50,720 nucleotides of DNA. Source: Pseudomonas floridensis (GTDB lineage: Bacteria; Pseudomonadota; Gammaproteobacteria; Pseudomonadales; Pseudomonadaceae). The position numbers and the translations under genes were made by a program. Location: contig NZ_MUIO01000042.1 in assembly GCF_002087235.1 (NCBI RefSeq), forward strand, positions 1-50,720, written 5' to 3'. Shown piece by piece: positions 1-8,984 of the stretch (positions within the stretch are counted from its first letter, which is position 1; each line of letters opens with the position of its first letter). The notes below the pieces were generated by a model. That model saw only the letters and a list, made by a program, of their open reading frames with translations. It was not told the origin of the DNA and ran no database searches.

Positions 1-103
1 GTTGCTGATAATCTGTTGACTTCAGTCTGACACCACAAGCACCCACACGAATTGCTTGATTCAGTTGTTAAAGAGCGGTGGGTTGAGCCTTTCGTCTCAA
101 CCG
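1..103 (-). ncRNA. Leader of an rRNA operon, minus strand, with boxA
   Basis: Read on the minus strand, this is the transcribed leader in front of a 16S rRNA gene that lies outside the window to the left. The boxA antitermination element GCTCTTTAACA is at 66-76, followed by the segment ending at position 1 (CAATTCGTGTGGGTGCTTGT and onward) that I recognise from Pseudomonas 16S leaders. BoxA recruits the Nus antitermination complex. No mature rRNA bases are visible, so the identity rests on the leader and on the promoters upstream. Confidence 0.75.
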
Positions 104-111
104 AGGCGCGC

Positions 112-139
112 ATTCTACAGCGCCCTGTGTATCTGTCAA
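112..139 (-). promoter_or_regulatory. rRNA promoter, most gene-proximal of three
   Basis: On the minus strand there is a perfect -35 TTGACA (134-139), a 16-bp spacer and a -10 TAGAAT (112-117). A GC-rich stretch (GCGCGCC) follows the -10, as expected for a stringently controlled rRNA promoter. Transcription would start near 104 and run leftward into the boxA leader. Confidence 0.75.
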
Positions 140-230
140 GCGATTATTTTCTGAAGTTTTTCAAGTTTCCTGATCAACTTCAATCACTTGCGCTGCGGCC
201 AACTCTGCGTTGCTCGTCAGCGGGAGGCGA

Positions 231-258
231 ATTCTACAGCGTTACAACCGCGTGTCAA
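231..258 (-). promoter_or_regulatory. rRNA promoter, middle of three
   Basis: Minus-strand -35 TTGACA (253-258), 16-bp spacer and -10 TAGAAT (231-236). Both hexamers and the spacer length match the proximal promoter at 112-139, and the last four spacer bases (GCTG) are also shared. This suggests that the two arose by duplication or share strong constraint. Confidence 0.7.
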
Positions 259-388
259 ACTCTTTTTTCTCACCGCTGTCGATTCCAACAAAACCGACCG
301 ACTTCCTCGCTGACCGACCCGACCAAACCCTTGTAACTCATTGAATCGCAAGGCTTTTTCGTTTCCGTCTGCGCCGGAAGTGGGGCGA

Positions 389-416
389 ATTATAGACACC
401 TCACCGGGCGCGTCAA
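389..416 (-). promoter_or_regulatory. rRNA promoter, most distal of three
   Basis: Minus-strand -35 TTGACG (411-416), 16-bp spacer and consensus -10 TATAAT (389-394). It is the third member of a tandem set pointing leftward into the rRNA operon. The spacer is GC-rich. Confidence 0.65.
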
Positions 417-459
417 CCGTTATTTTCAAATAAGCAGAAATTAGTGAATCCGGGCCTTA

Positions 460-504
460 TAGCTATATAGAGGAGAGCTTTAGCGGTGGCTTCTTATATA
501 GCTA
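460..504 (-). terminator. Inverted repeat spanning the gcdG stop codon
   Basis: A perfect 10-bp inverted repeat, TAGCTATATA (460-469) with TATATAGCTA (495-504), encloses a loop that contains a shorter GAGC/GCTT pairing. The right arm includes the gcdG stop codon. No U-run follows on the minus strand, so it is at best a weak terminator or a 3' stabilising hairpin that separates gcdGH from the rRNA promoters. Confidence 0.35.
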
Positions 505-1722
505 CAGCACGCCGGCGTTTCGCAAAGCGCTGACATCATCACTGCTCATACCCAGAAGCGTCTGCAGAACCTCAGCAGTGTGCTCCCCCAATAAAGGAGG
601 TGCGCGCCGGTATTCCACCGGCGTCTCGGACAATCGGATAGGGCTTGCCACCTGAGCGACACGCCCGCCCAACGCATGCGGCAGCTCGACAGCCAGGCCG
701 CGAGCCAATACTTGCGGATCGGCAAACACCTGCGCCAGGTCATTGACCGGCCCGCAAGGCACGCCTGCCGCCTCCAATTCGTCGACCCATTGAGCCGTTG
801 TCTTAAATACCGTCGCCTGACGAATCAGCGGGATCAACTCGGCACGGTTGGCCACCCGCAGCTTATTGGTCAGGAACCGAGGATCACTTGCCCACTGCGG
901 CTGCCCTGCCACTTCGGCAAACTTTCGGAACTGACTGTCATTGCCTACCGTGAGAATGAAATCCCCATCGGCGGTAGGAAAGTCCTGATAAGGGACGATG
1001 TTGGGATGAGCATTGCCCAGGCGCTTGGGCGCCACGCCCGTTGTAAGGTAGTTCATCGCCTGATTGGCCAGACAGGCAACCTGCACATCCAGTAGCGCCA
1101 TATCGATGTACTGCCCCACGCCGCTTTGATCACGATGGGCCAGCGCAGCAAGAATGGCCGTAGTCGAATACAACCCGGTCAGAATGTCGGTCAACGCTAC
1201 ACCGACTTTCACCGGTCCAGCGCCCTCGTCGCCATCGGGCCGACCTGTCAGGCTCATCAATCCGCCCAGCCCCTGGATCATGAAGTCGTAACCCGCTCGC
1301 CTTGCGTAGGGCCCCGTCTGACCGAATCCGGTAATGGAGCAGTAGATCAGCCGGGGATTGGCGGACTTGAGTGCCTCGTAATCCAGACCATAAGCCGCCA
1401 GCCCGCCGACCTTGAAGTTCTCGATGACGATATCGGACTTGGCCACCAGTTCTCGTACCAGCTTCTGCCCTTCAGGACGCGTGAAGTCGATGGTGACCGA
1501 TTGCTTGTTGCGATTGGCAGACAGGTAATACGCTGCCTCGGTCGTGTTTTCTCCAGCAAGGTCGCGAAGGAACGGCGGCCCCCACGAACGGGTGTCATCA
1601 CCACACACCGGGCGCTCGACCTTGATGACGTCCGCACCAAGATCGGCAAGGATCTGCCCCGCCCACGGACCGGCCAGTACACGCGACAAATCCAGCACCC
1701 GAATATGAGAAAGCGCGCCCAT
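502..1722 (-). CDS. gcdG: Family III CoA-transferase, glutarate activation (GcdG)
   Basis: This is a 406-residue CaiB/BaiF (family III) CoA-transferase. It probably moves CoA from succinyl-CoA or a related donor to glutarate, making glutaryl-CoA for the dehydrogenase encoded next to it. The N-terminal segment (IRVLDLSRVLAGPWAG) and the family's Asp nucleophile, at about residue 179 in GVALTDILTG, are intact, and the length is normal. A strong ribosome site (AAGGAGGGCGG) precedes the ATG. It lies 12 bp downstream of gcdH on the same strand, so the two form an operon. The enzyme class is clear. The substrate is inferred from the gcdH and gcdR neighbours, as in the P. putida gcd locus. Confidence 0.88.
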   Translation of the reverse strand: MGALSHIRVLDLSRVLAGPWAGQILADLGADVIKVERPVCGDDTRSWGPPFLRDLAGENTTEAAYYLSANRNKQSVTIDFTRPEGQKLVRELVAKSDIVIENFKVGGLAAYGLDYEALKSANPRLIYCSITGFGQTGPYARRAGYDFMIQGLGGLMSLTGRPDGDEGAGPVKVGVALTDILTGLYSTTAILAALAHRDQSGVGQYIDMALLDVQVACLANQAMNYLTTGVAPKRLGNAHPNIVPYQDFPTADGDFILTVGNDSQFRKFAEVAGQPQWASDPRFLTNKLRVANRAELIPLIRQATVFKTTAQWVDELEAAGVPCGPVNDLAQVFADPQVLARGLAVELPHALGGRVAQVASPIRLSETPVEYRRAPPLLGEHTAEVLQTLLGMSSDDVSALRNAGVL

Positions 1723-1734
1723 GTTCCGCCCTCC

Positions 1735-2916
1735 TTAATAGAAGGCCTGAATGCCGGTCTGCGCACGCCCGAGAATCAGTGCATGCACGTCATGCGTTCC
1801 TTCGTAAGTGTTCACCACTTCCAGATTGACCAGATGGCGAGCGATGCCGAATTCATCGGAGATTCCGTTACCGCCGAGCATGTCCCGCGCCATGCGTGCG
1901 ATATCCAGAGACTTGCCGCACGAATTGCGCTTCATGATCGAGGTGATTTCCACAGCTGCAGTGCCTTCATCCTTCATGCGCCCCAGACGCAGGCAACCTT
2001 GCAGTGCCAGAGTAATCTCGGTCTGCATATCGGCGAGCTTTTTCTGGATCAATTGATTGGCCGCCAAAGGCCGACCGAATTGCTGACGATCCAGCGTGTA
2101 CTGACGAGCCGTGTGCCAGCAGAACTCGGCGGCTCCGAGCGCACCCCAGGAAATCCCGTAGCGTGCCGAGTTCAGGCAGGTGAACGGCCCTTTCAGCCCG
2201 CGCACATCGGGGAAGATGTTCTCTTCAGGCACAAACACGTTATCCATGACGATCTCGCCGGTGATGGACGCACGCAGTCCGACCTTGCCGTGAATCGCCG
2301 GAGCGCTCAGCCCTGCCCACCCCTTCTCCAGAACGAAGCCTCGAATGTCACCGGCATCATCCTTGGCCCACACTACAAATACGTCGGCGATCGGGCTGTT
2401 GGTAATCCACATCTTGCTGCCGGTCAGGCGATAACCACCTTCTACTCGCTTGGCACGGGTGATCATGGCGCCAGGATCGGAACCGTGATTGGGCTCGGTC
2501 AGGCCGAAACAGCCAATCCATTCACCAGAAGCCAGTTTGGGCAGGTACTTCTCCTTCTGGGCCTGAGTGCCGAATTCATTGATGGGCACCATGACCAGCG
2601 ACGATTGCACACTCATCATCGAGCGGTAACCAGAGTCGATACGCTCAACCTCCCGCGCGATAAGGCCATAGCAAACGTAATTCAGGCCGCTGCCACCAAA
2701 TGCCTCCGGAATCGTGGCACCCAACAACCCCATCTCACCCATCTCGCGGAAAATGGCCGGATCGGTTTGTTCGTGACGAAAGGCTTCGAGTACGCGCGGG
2801 GCAAGCTTGCTTTGGGCGAACTGCTCGGCGCTGTCACGAACCATGCGCTCTTCTTCTGTGAGTTGCTGATCCAGCAAAAGAGGATCGATCCAGTTGAAAC
2901 TCGCCTTGCCGCTCAT
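1735..2916 (-). CDS. gcdH: Glutaryl-CoA dehydrogenase
   Basis: This 393-residue flavoprotein of the acyl-CoA dehydrogenase family oxidises and decarboxylates glutaryl-CoA to crotonyl-CoA in lysine/glutarate breakdown, passing electrons to ETF. Visible features are the flavin-contacting [13 protein letters not shown] stretch (about 137-149), the [17 protein letters not shown] segment and the catalytic-base motif [15 protein letters not shown], with Glu at about residue 372. The [11 protein letters not shown] form is characteristic of GCDH rather than other family members. The start has a GAGGG ribosome site 7 bp upstream. It leads the gcdH-gcdG operon and diverges from gcdR, the likely regulator. 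Confidence 0.95.
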   Translation of the reverse strand: MSGKASFNWIDPLLLDQQLTEEERMVRDSAEQFAQSKLAPRVLEAFRHEQTDPAIFREMGEMGLLGATIPEAFGGSGLNYVCYGLIAREVERIDSGYRSMMSVQSSLVMVPINEFGTQAQKEKYLPKLASGEWIGCFGLTEPNHGSDPGAMITRAKRVEGGYRLTGSKMWITNSPIADVFVVWAKDDAGDIRGFVLEKGWAGLSAPAIHGKVGLRASITGEIVMDNVFVPEENIFPDVRGLKGPFTCLNSARYGISWGALGAAEFCWHTARQYTLDRQQFGRPLAANQLIQKKLADMQTEITLALQGCLRLGRMKDEGTAAVEITSIMKRNSCGKSLDIARMARDMLGGNGISDEFGIARHLVNLEVVNTYEGTHDVHALILGRAQTGIQAFY

Positions 2917-2953
2917 AACTCGCCCTCACGTATACCTGAATGTTGTGCCGTTG

Positions 2954-2982
2954 ATCCTAGACTCGGATCGACCCACCGACAA
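2954..2982 (-). promoter_or_regulatory. Candidate gcdHG promoter
   Basis: On the minus strand a -35 TTGTCG (2977-2982), 17-bp spacer and -10 TAGGAT (2954-2959) lie about 40 bp before the gcdH start, in the divergent gcdH/gcdR region. An AT-rich stretch with ATTAGCACAA at about 3003-3012 could be part of the GcdR site. I see no unambiguous LysR T-N11-A box. Confidence 0.4.
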
Positions 2983-3071
2983 ACGAGGAATCCTCAAGCT
3001 GTTGTGCTAATTTCTCACTCCGTAATGCGATATCCGGCCGATTAAAGCCACAATCAGTGAGGACACGGTAC

Positions 3072-3980
3072 ATGAGGCGCAAAATCCCTGGCACGACCGC
3101 TCTGATCAGCTTCGAATCGGCCGCCCGCCATGAGAGCTTCACCAAAGCCGCGCAGGAACTGTCACTGACCCAAGGCGCGGTATGCCGACAGATCGGTGGC
3201 CTGGAAGCGTTTCTGGGCGTGGAGCTTTTCCGACGCTCAAGACGTGGAGTCAAGCTGACAGAAGCCGGGCTTTCCTACAGCCGTCGCGTTGCCCTGCAAC
3301 TGGATGCAGTAGAACGCGATACCCTTTCGATCATGGGTCAACAAGGCGTGAACGTGATTGAGCTGGCCGTCGTGCCGACGTTCGGTACGCAATGGTTGCT
3401 GCCTCGCCTGAAGGATTTCCAGCACAAGCACCCCGAGGTCACGGTGAATCTCACCAACCGCACGCGACCGTTTCTTTTCGCCGATACCGATTTCGATGCC
3501 GCCATCTACTTCGGTGATGCCGAGTGGTCCGGCACTCAGGCCCATCGACTGATGAGCGAGAATTCCATGCCGGTGTGCAGCCCTTCTTTCATGGACGGTC
3601 GTGAGATCCTTGCTGCGGACGAACTGGCACAGCTGCCGCTGCTCCAGCAAACCACCCGCCCTTACGCGTGGCGGCAGTGGTTCAATGCCCAAAGCCTGAA
3701 CGTGGCGCGCGACATGACGGGGCCTCGGTACGAGCTGTTCTCGATGCTGGCGCAGGCTGCGATGCATGACATGGGCATCGCGCTCATTCCGCCCTTTCTG
3801 ATTCAGCGTGAACTGCATGAAAAGCGCCTGGTGATTGCCAACGCCCATTCGTTACCAGGAGACAAGGCTTATCACCTGATGATTCCGGAGCGAAAAATCG
3901 AATCAGCTTCGCTGCGCGCTTTTCGCGACTGGCTCATCGAGCAAGCAAATGGCTACAGGCTGCCTACCGCAAGGCCTTGA
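3072..3980 (+). CDS. gcdR: LysR-type regulator of glutarate catabolism (GcdR)
   Basis: This 302-residue LysR-family transcription factor has an N-terminal winged helix-turn-helix (TALISFESAARHESFTKAAQ, then LTQGAVCRQI, about residues 8-42) and a C-terminal substrate-binding domain of the GcvA/AmpR type. It is transcribed divergently from gcdHG, so it probably activates that operon in response to glutarate or a related compound. I chose ATG 3072 because GTGAGGA at 3057-3063 makes a ribosome site 8 bp away. An in-frame GTG at 3057 would overlap that site. The DNA-binding class is certain. The regulon is inferred from position and from the same arrangement in other pseudomonads. Confidence 0.85.
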   Translation: MRRKIPGTTALISFESAARHESFTKAAQELSLTQGAVCRQIGGLEAFLGVELFRRSRRGVKLTEAGLSYSRRVALQLDAVERDTLSIMGQQGVNVIELAVVPTFGTQWLLPRLKDFQHKHPEVTVNLTNRTRPFLFADTDFDAAIYFGDAEWSGTQAHRLMSENSMPVCSPSFMDGREILAADELAQLPLLQQTTRPYAWRQWFNAQSLNVARDMTGPRYELFSMLAQAAMHDMGIALIPPFLIQRELHEKRLVIANAHSLPGDKAYHLMIPERKIESASLRAFRDWLIEQANGYRLPTARP

Positions 3981-4405
3981 GCCACGCGCCTAAAAAGTAG
4001 TCTAGGCTGCGTATTACCTACAGATGTAAGCTTATGTCGCTTAAAACGAAACTTGCCATGTTCGATGAAATTCGCCTGAAGGCCTTTATCCATGGGACTT
4101 TTAGGGTTTTATGCACCTGACACACGATGTCGGCTCAAAAATCCGGATCCCCTTGTTTTCCACAGGGATTTCGCCAAGAGCACCGTATTCATTGGTCTTA
4201 ACTGAAAAACTGCGACATTAGGTCACAGGATGACTTGTAGTTAATTTTCAGTCTCGTTACAGAATCTATTGAAGCCCCTCGGCTTCGCCTGCAAAATGCG
4301 GCGCTCCCTGTATTCAGGGCGCGTGCTGATCGGCCATCCCAGTTGCACCAGCCGTAGTGCACTGGCCTATTTACGAACGATAAAGATCGCGCAGGAGATT
4401 CTGTC
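3981..4405 (+). promoter_or_regulatory. pntAA upstream region with candidate promoter and leader hairpins
   Basis: I find no gene in these 425 bases. A plausible promoter is TTGTAG (4235-4240), 17 bp, TACAGA (4258-4263), which gives a leader of about 135 nt. Within it are a CCCTG-tatt-CAGGG hairpin (4306-4319) and a CCAGTTGCAC/GTGCACTGG hairpin with one bulged base (4339-4365). The function of the hairpins is unknown. The remainder looks like ordinary non-coding sequence. Confidence 0.35.
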
Positions 4406-5527
4406 GTGCACATTGGTGTTCCTCTCGAAACCCAGTCAGGTGAAAGCCGGGTAGCTGCCACCCCGGAAACCATCAAGAAGCTGATCAGCCAAGGGCACAG
4501 GGTCACGGTGCAAAGCGGGGCGGGCATTCATGCCAGCGTTCCGGACAGTGCCTATGAAGCCGCAGGCGCCAGCATCGGCGGAGCAAGCGATACGTTCGCG
4601 AGCGAGCTGATCCTCAAAGTCGTCGCCCCCGACGTCAACGAGCTCTCGCTGATAAAGAGCGGCACAGTCGTGATCGGGATGCTCAACCCTTTCAACAGCG
4701 AGAACATCGCCAGAATGGCCGAGCGCGGTATTACCGCCTTTGCGCTTGAGGCAGCTCCGCGCACCTCACGGGCGCAAAGTCTCGATGTGCTGTCCTCGCA
4801 AGCCAACATCGCCGGTTACAAGGCAGTTCTGCTTGCCGCTCATCATTACCCGCGCTTCATGCCGATGCTGATGACAGCCGCCGGCACGGTCAAAGCTGCG
4901 CGCGTACTGATTCTCGGGGCTGGCGTTGCCGGACTGCAGGCCATTGCCACGGCCAAACGACTGGGCGCGGTGGTTGAAGCGTCCGACGTGCGTCCGGCGG
5001 TCAAGGAGCAGATCGAGTCGCTGGGCGCCAAATTCATCGATGTTCCCTACGAGACCGATGAGGAGCGCGAATGCGCCGAAGGTGTCGGCGGCTATGCGCG
5101 CCCCATGCCTGCCAGCTGGATGCAGCGGCAGGCCGTGGCGGTGCATGAGCGCGCCAGACTGGCGGATATCGTGATCACCACCGCGCTGATCCCAGGCCGC
5201 AAGGCACCGGTGCTGCTCAGCGCCGAGACCGTGGCACAGATGAAACCCGGCTCGGTGGTCATCGACCTCGCGGCCGCGCAAGGTGGCAACTGCCCACTCA
5301 CCGCGGCCGATCAGGTGACGGTCGAGCATGGCGTGACCATCGTCGGCCACACCAATCTGCCCGCACTGGTTGCAGCCGATGCCTCGGCACTCTATGCCCG
5401 CAACCTGCTGGACTTCATGAAACTGCTGTTCGACAAGGACGGCACTTTCTCGATCAACCTCGAAGACGACATCGTCGCCGCGTGCCTGATGTGCCGCGAC
5501 GGCAACGTCATCCGCAAGAACGGCTGA
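4406..5527 (+). CDS. pntAA: NAD(P) transhydrogenase alpha subunit, part 1
   Basis: This 373-residue soluble NAD(H)-binding component (domain I) of the proton-translocating transhydrogenase takes hydride from NADH and passes it to NADP+ in PntB. It has an alanine-dehydrogenase/PNT N-terminal domain ([20 protein letters not shown]) and a Rossmann motif, [12 protein letters not shown], at about residues 167-178. [31 protein letters not shown] and the closing [13 protein letters not shown] are typical. The start is GTG with an AGGAG ribosome site 9 bp upstream. The alpha chain is split: the membrane part is the next gene. First gene of pntAA-pntAB-pntB. Confidence 0.95.
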   Translation: MHIGVPLETQSGESRVAATPETIKKLISQGHRVTVQSGAGIHASVPDSAYEAAGASIGGASDTFASELILKVVAPDVNELSLIKSGTVVIGMLNPFNSENIARMAERGITAFALEAAPRTSRAQSLDVLSSQANIAGYKAVLLAAHHYPRFMPMLMTAAGTVKAARVLILGAGVAGLQAIATAKRLGAVVEASDVRPAVKEQIESLGAKFIDVPYETDEERECAEGVGGYARPMPASWMQRQAVAVHERARLADIVITTALIPGRKAPVLLSAETVAQMKPGSVVIDLAAAQGGNCPLTAADQVTVEHGVTIVGHTNLPALVAADASALYARNLLDFMKLLFDKDGTFSINLEDDIVAACLMCRDGNVIRKNG

Positions 5528-5537
5528 GGAAACACCA

Positions 5538-5861
5538 ATGGAAGAGTTGATCTCCCCCGGCATCTACAACCTGATCATTTTCGTGCTGGCCATCTATGTT
5601 GGCTACCACGTGGTGTGGAACGTGACACCCGCGCTGCACACACCCTTGATGGCCGTTACCAACGCCATCTCCGCCATCGTGATCGTAGGCGCGATGCTGG
5701 CCGCGGCCCTGACTGTCACGCCGCTGGGTAAAACCATGGGCACGCTGGCCGTAGCACTGGCAGCCGTCAACGTGTTCGGCGGGTTTCTCGTCACCCGACG
5801 CATGCTGGAAATGTTCAAGAAGAAAGCGCCCAAGGCAAAGGATGAGGTGCAGAAACCATGA
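5538..5861 (+). CDS. pntAB: NAD(P) transhydrogenase alpha subunit, part 2
   Basis: This 107-residue membrane protein corresponds to the C-terminal, membrane-spanning part of the alpha subunit (the alpha half of domain II). It has three hydrophobic segments, at about 8-25, 38-58 and 63-82, and a basic, Lys-rich C-terminus ([15 protein letters not shown]). It completes the proton channel together with PntB. It starts 10 bp after pntAA, and its stop overlaps the pntB start by 4 bp (ATGA), which indicates translational coupling and equal production. Confidence 0.93.
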   Translation: MEELISPGIYNLIIFVLAIYVGYHVVWNVTPALHTPLMAVTNAISAIVIVGAMLAAALTVTPLGKTMGTLAVALAAVNVFGGFLVTRRMLEMFKKKAPKAKDEVQKP

Positions 5862-7312
5862 GCATGAACCTGGTTACCCTGCTGTATCTGATCGCTTCGA
5901 TCTGCTTCATTCAAGCGCTCAAAGGGCTTTCCCATCCCACCACATCGCGTCGCGGCAACCTGTTCGGCATGCTCGGCATGGGGCTGGCCATCATCACCAC
6001 GATCGGCCTGGTGTTCAAACTGGCAGCGCTGTCGACGGCTGAAGGCACCAGCGCAGGCATTGGCTACATCGTGGTCGGCCTGCTGATCGGCGGTACGGCT
6101 GGCTCGATGATGGCCAAGCGCGTCGAGATGACCAAGATGCCGGAGCTGGTGGCCTTCATGCACAGCATGATCGGTCTGGCTGCGGTCTTCATTGCCATTG
6201 CAGCGGTGGTGGAGCCGCAGTCGCTGGGCATCGTTGCTCATCTAGGCGACGCCATTCCGGCAGGCAATCGTCTGGAGCTGTTCCTGGGCGCAGCGATTGG
6301 TGCGATCACTTTTTCAGGCTCGGTCATTGCGTTCGGCAAACTCTCGGGCAAATACAAATTCCGTCTGTTTCAGGGCGCGCCGGTACAGTTCGCCGGGCAG
6401 CACAAGCTGAACCTGATTCTGGGTCTGGCCACACTGTTCTTCGGCCTGACCTTCATGTTCACCGGCAGCCTTGCGGCCTTCGCCATCATGCTTGCGCTGG
6501 CTTTCGTGATCGGTGTGCTGCTGATCATTCCGATCGGCGGGGCCGATATGCCTGTCGTGGTGTCGATGCTCAACAGCTATTCAGGCTGGGCGGCGGCAGG
6601 TATCGGCTTCTCGCTGAACAACTCGATGCTGATCATCGCCGGTTCGCTGGTCGGCTCTTCCGGCGCGATCCTGTCGTACATCATGTGCAAAGCCATGAAC
6701 CGCTCGTTCTTCAACGTGATTGGCGGTGGCTTTGGCGGTGCGACCGATACAGCCGGTCCTGCAGGCGCCAAGGAAGCACGCCCGGTCAAGTCTGGCTCTG
6801 CCGACGATGCGACGTTCCTGCTGACCAACGCCGACACTGTGATCATCGTACCGGGTTACGGTCTGGCGGTAGCCCGAGCGCAGCATGCGCTCAAGGAGCT
6901 GACGGAAAAGCTGGTGCACCATGGCGTGACCGTGAAGTACGCCATCCACCCGGTGGCAGGACGGATGCCCGGTCATATGAACGTACTGCTGGCCGAAGCC
7001 GAAGTGCCTTACGACCAGGTGTTCGAGATGGACGACATCAACTCCGAGTTCGGCCAGGCAGACGTCGTGCTGGTGCTCGGTGCCAACGATGTGGTCAATC
7101 CGGCAGCCAAGAACGATCCTAAATCGCCGATCGCCGGGATGCCGATTCTCGAAGCGTTCAAGGCCAAGACCGTCATCGTCAACAAGCGCTCCATGGCCAG
7201 TGGCTATGCGGGCCTGGATAACGAACTGTTCTATCTGGATAAAACCATGATGGTGTTCGGAGACGCCAAAAAGGTGATCGAGGACATGGTGAAGGCGGTC
7301 GATAACGCCTAG
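5858..7312 (+). CDS. pntB: NAD(P) transhydrogenase beta subunit
   Basis: This 484-residue protein comprises the beta half of membrane domain II and the soluble NADP(H)-binding domain III. The first 270 residues are mostly transmembrane helices. From about 325 on comes domain III, with [15 protein letters not shown] (nucleotide-binding GYGLAV), [34 protein letters not shown] and the [15 protein letters not shown] loop that holds NADP. Together with PntAA/AB it uses the proton gradient to reduce NADP+ with NADH. The length is near the usual 460-490. The operon ends here in a strong terminator. Confidence 0.96.
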   Translation: MSMNLVTLLYLIASICFIQALKGLSHPTTSRRGNLFGMLGMGLAIITTIGLVFKLAALSTAEGTSAGIGYIVVGLLIGGTAGSMMAKRVEMTKMPELVAFMHSMIGLAAVFIAIAAVVEPQSLGIVAHLGDAIPAGNRLELFLGAAIGAITFSGSVIAFGKLSGKYKFRLFQGAPVQFAGQHKLNLILGLATLFFGLTFMFTGSLAAFAIMLALAFVIGVLLIIPIGGADMPVVVSMLNSYSGWAAAGIGFSLNNSMLIIAGSLVGSSGAILSYIMCKAMNRSFFNVIGGGFGGATDTAGPAGAKEARPVKSGSADDATFLLTNADTVIIVPGYGLAVARAQHALKELTEKLVHHGVTVKYAIHPVAGRMPGHMNVLLAEAEVPYDQVFEMDDINSEFGQADVVLVLGANDVVNPAAKNDPKSPIAGMPILEAFKAKTVIVNKRSMASGYAGLDNELFYLDKTMMVFGDAKKVIEDMVKAVDNA

Positions 7313-7330
7313 CCTGACCTGCCTCAGCAC

Positions 7331-7361
7331 AGCCCCGCTCGCGCTGCGACCGGGGCTTTTT
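7331..7361 (+). terminator. Rho-independent terminator after pntB
   Basis: AGCCCCG (7331-7337) pairs perfectly with CGGGGCT (7351-7357) around a 13-base loop and is followed by a run of U. It lies 18 bp after the pntB stop and closes the pnt operon. Confidence 0.85.
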
Positions 7362-7490
7362 GCATTTCGCGTAACAGTGTTTTGCACCGAGACCCGCTAA
7401 TTAGAGCCCTCCAATGCGACCATGGTAGCGGGACGAACACAGTCCGACTCTCTAGACTTGTCGCTCGTCTCAACCTCCGAGAAAGAATCC

Positions 7491-8984
7491 ATGTACCGTG
7501 ACCGTATCCGCCTGCCCTCCCTGATGAGCAAGGTAATGAGCGCCGCCGACGCCGCCGCCCTGATCGAAGATGGCATGACCGTCGGCATGAGTGGTTTCAC
7601 CCGTGCAGGTGAAGCCAAAGCCGTTCCCCATGCACTGGCTGAACGAGCGAAGCTCACGCCGCTCAAGATCAGCCTGATGACCGGGGCCAGCCTGGGCAAC
7701 GACCTGGACAAGCAACTGACCGAATCCGGCGTGCTTTCCAGGCGCATGCCGTTTCAGGTCGACAGCACACTACGTCGCGCCATCAACGACGGCACGGTCA
7801 TGTTCATCGATCAACATTTGTCCGATACCGTCGAGCAATTGCGTAACCGACAGATCAAGGCCGTGGACCTGGCCGTCATCGAGTGCGTTGCCATCACCGA
7901 GGAAGGCCATCTGGTGTTGAGCACATCGGTGGGCAACTCGGCCAGCTTTGCCATCCTCGCCAAACAGGTGATCGTCGAAATCAACCTGGCCCAGCCGCTG
8001 GAGCTGGAAGGACTGCACGACGTTTACATTCCCAGCTATCGCCCCACACGCCTGCCGATTCCGGTGCTGGAAGCCGATTCGCGTATCGGCAGTCACGCGG
8101 TGAAAATCGACCCGGCCAAGATTGTCGGCATCGTCATCAGCAATCAGCCCGACTCGCCGTCAACGGTACTGCCGCCGGATGTGGAAACCCAGGCCATTGC
8201 TCAGCATCTGGTGGAGTTCTTCAAGCAGGAAGTGCGCGAAGAACGACTCACCAACACCTTGATGCCGCTGCAGGCAGGTATCGGCACCATCGCCAACGCG
8301 GTGATGCACGGTCTGCTGGACTCCCCCTTCCATGACATGACCATGTATTCCGAGGTCTTGCAGGACTCTACCTTCGATCTGTTCGACGCCGGCAAGCTGA
8401 GCTTCGCTTCGGGCAGTTCCATGACGCTGTCGGCATCCAAACATGCTCAGGTGTTCGCCGACCTCGACCGTTACAAATCCAGGCTGGTGCTGCGCCCGCA
8501 GGAAATATCCAATCATCCGGAAGTCATTCGCCGGCTGGGCATCATCGGGATCAACACCGCACTGGAGTTCGATCTGTACGGCAACGTCAACTCGACCCAT
8601 GTGTGCGGCACACGAATGATGAACGGGATCGGTGGCTCGGGAGACTTTTCGCGCAACGCTCATCTGGCCATCTTCGTAACCAAATCGATCGCCAAAGGTG
8701 GCTCGATTTCCAGCGTCGTGCCGATGGTGAGTCATGTCGATCACACCGAGCACGACGTCGACATTCTGGTGACCGAGCAGGGCCTGGCGGATCTTCGTGG
8801 CCTGGCGCCGAGAGAGCGTGCGCGAGTGATCATCGACAACTGTGTCCATCCGGATTATCAGGAAGCACTGAACACCTACTTCGACGCCGCTTGCGAGAAA
8901 GGCGGACATACACCTCATCTCCTGCGCGAAGCTCTGAGTTGGCACATTAATATGGAGGAAACCGGTCGAATGCTGCCGATCTGA
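7491..8984 (+). CDS. Acetyl-CoA hydrolase / succinyl-CoA:acetate CoA-transferase family protein
   Basis: This 497-residue class I CoA-transferase of the Cat1/Ach1/AarC type probably exchanges CoA between succinyl-CoA (or propionyl-CoA) and acetate, or hydrolyses acetyl-CoA. The family's catalytic Glu lies in GINTALEFDLYGNVNSTHV. The glycine loop GIGGSGDFSRNAHLAIF and VTEQGLADLRGLAPRERARVII near the C-terminus are conserved in this group. I chose ATG 7491 (MYRDRIRLPSLMSKV) over an in-frame ATG at 7422, because family members begin at this point and GAGAAAG sits just upstream. It is monocistronic. It follows the pnt operon as in P. putida. The exact acceptor acid cannot be read from sequence. 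Confidence 0.88.
   Translation: MYRDRIRLPSLMSKVMSAADAAALIEDGMTVGMSGFTRAGEAKAVPHALAERAKLTPLKISLMTGASLGNDLDKQLTESGVLSRRMPFQVDSTLRRAINDGTVMFIDQHLSDTVEQLRNRQIKAVDLAVIECVAITEEGHLVLSTSVGNSASFAILAKQVIVEINLAQPLELEGLHDVYIPSYRPTRLPIPVLEADSRIGSHAVKIDPAKIVGIVISNQPDSPSTVLPPDVETQAIAQHLVEFFKQEVREERLTNTLMPLQAGIGTIANAVMHGLLDSPFHDMTMYSEVLQDSTFDLFDAGKLSFASGSSMTLSASKHAQVFADLDRYKSRLVLRPQEISNHPEVIRRLGIIGINTALEFDLYGNVNSTHVCGTRMMNGIGGSGDFSRNAHLAIFVTKSIAKGGSISSVVPMVSHVDHTEHDVDILVTEQGLADLRGLAPRERARVIIDNCVHPDYQEALNTYFDAACEKGGHTPHLLREALSWHINMEETGRMLPI

Noticed and set aside
52..429. Short frames of 94 and 70 codons at the left end
   Set aside because: They lie within the rRNA promoters and leader, whose -35/-10 boxes and boxA are clear.
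1126..3045. Open frame of 639 codons on the plus strand
   Set aside because: It lies antisense to gcdG and gcdH, whose protein families are certain. Its translation is rich in H, R, Q and G in the way typical of antisense frames in GC-rich genes, and shows no domain.
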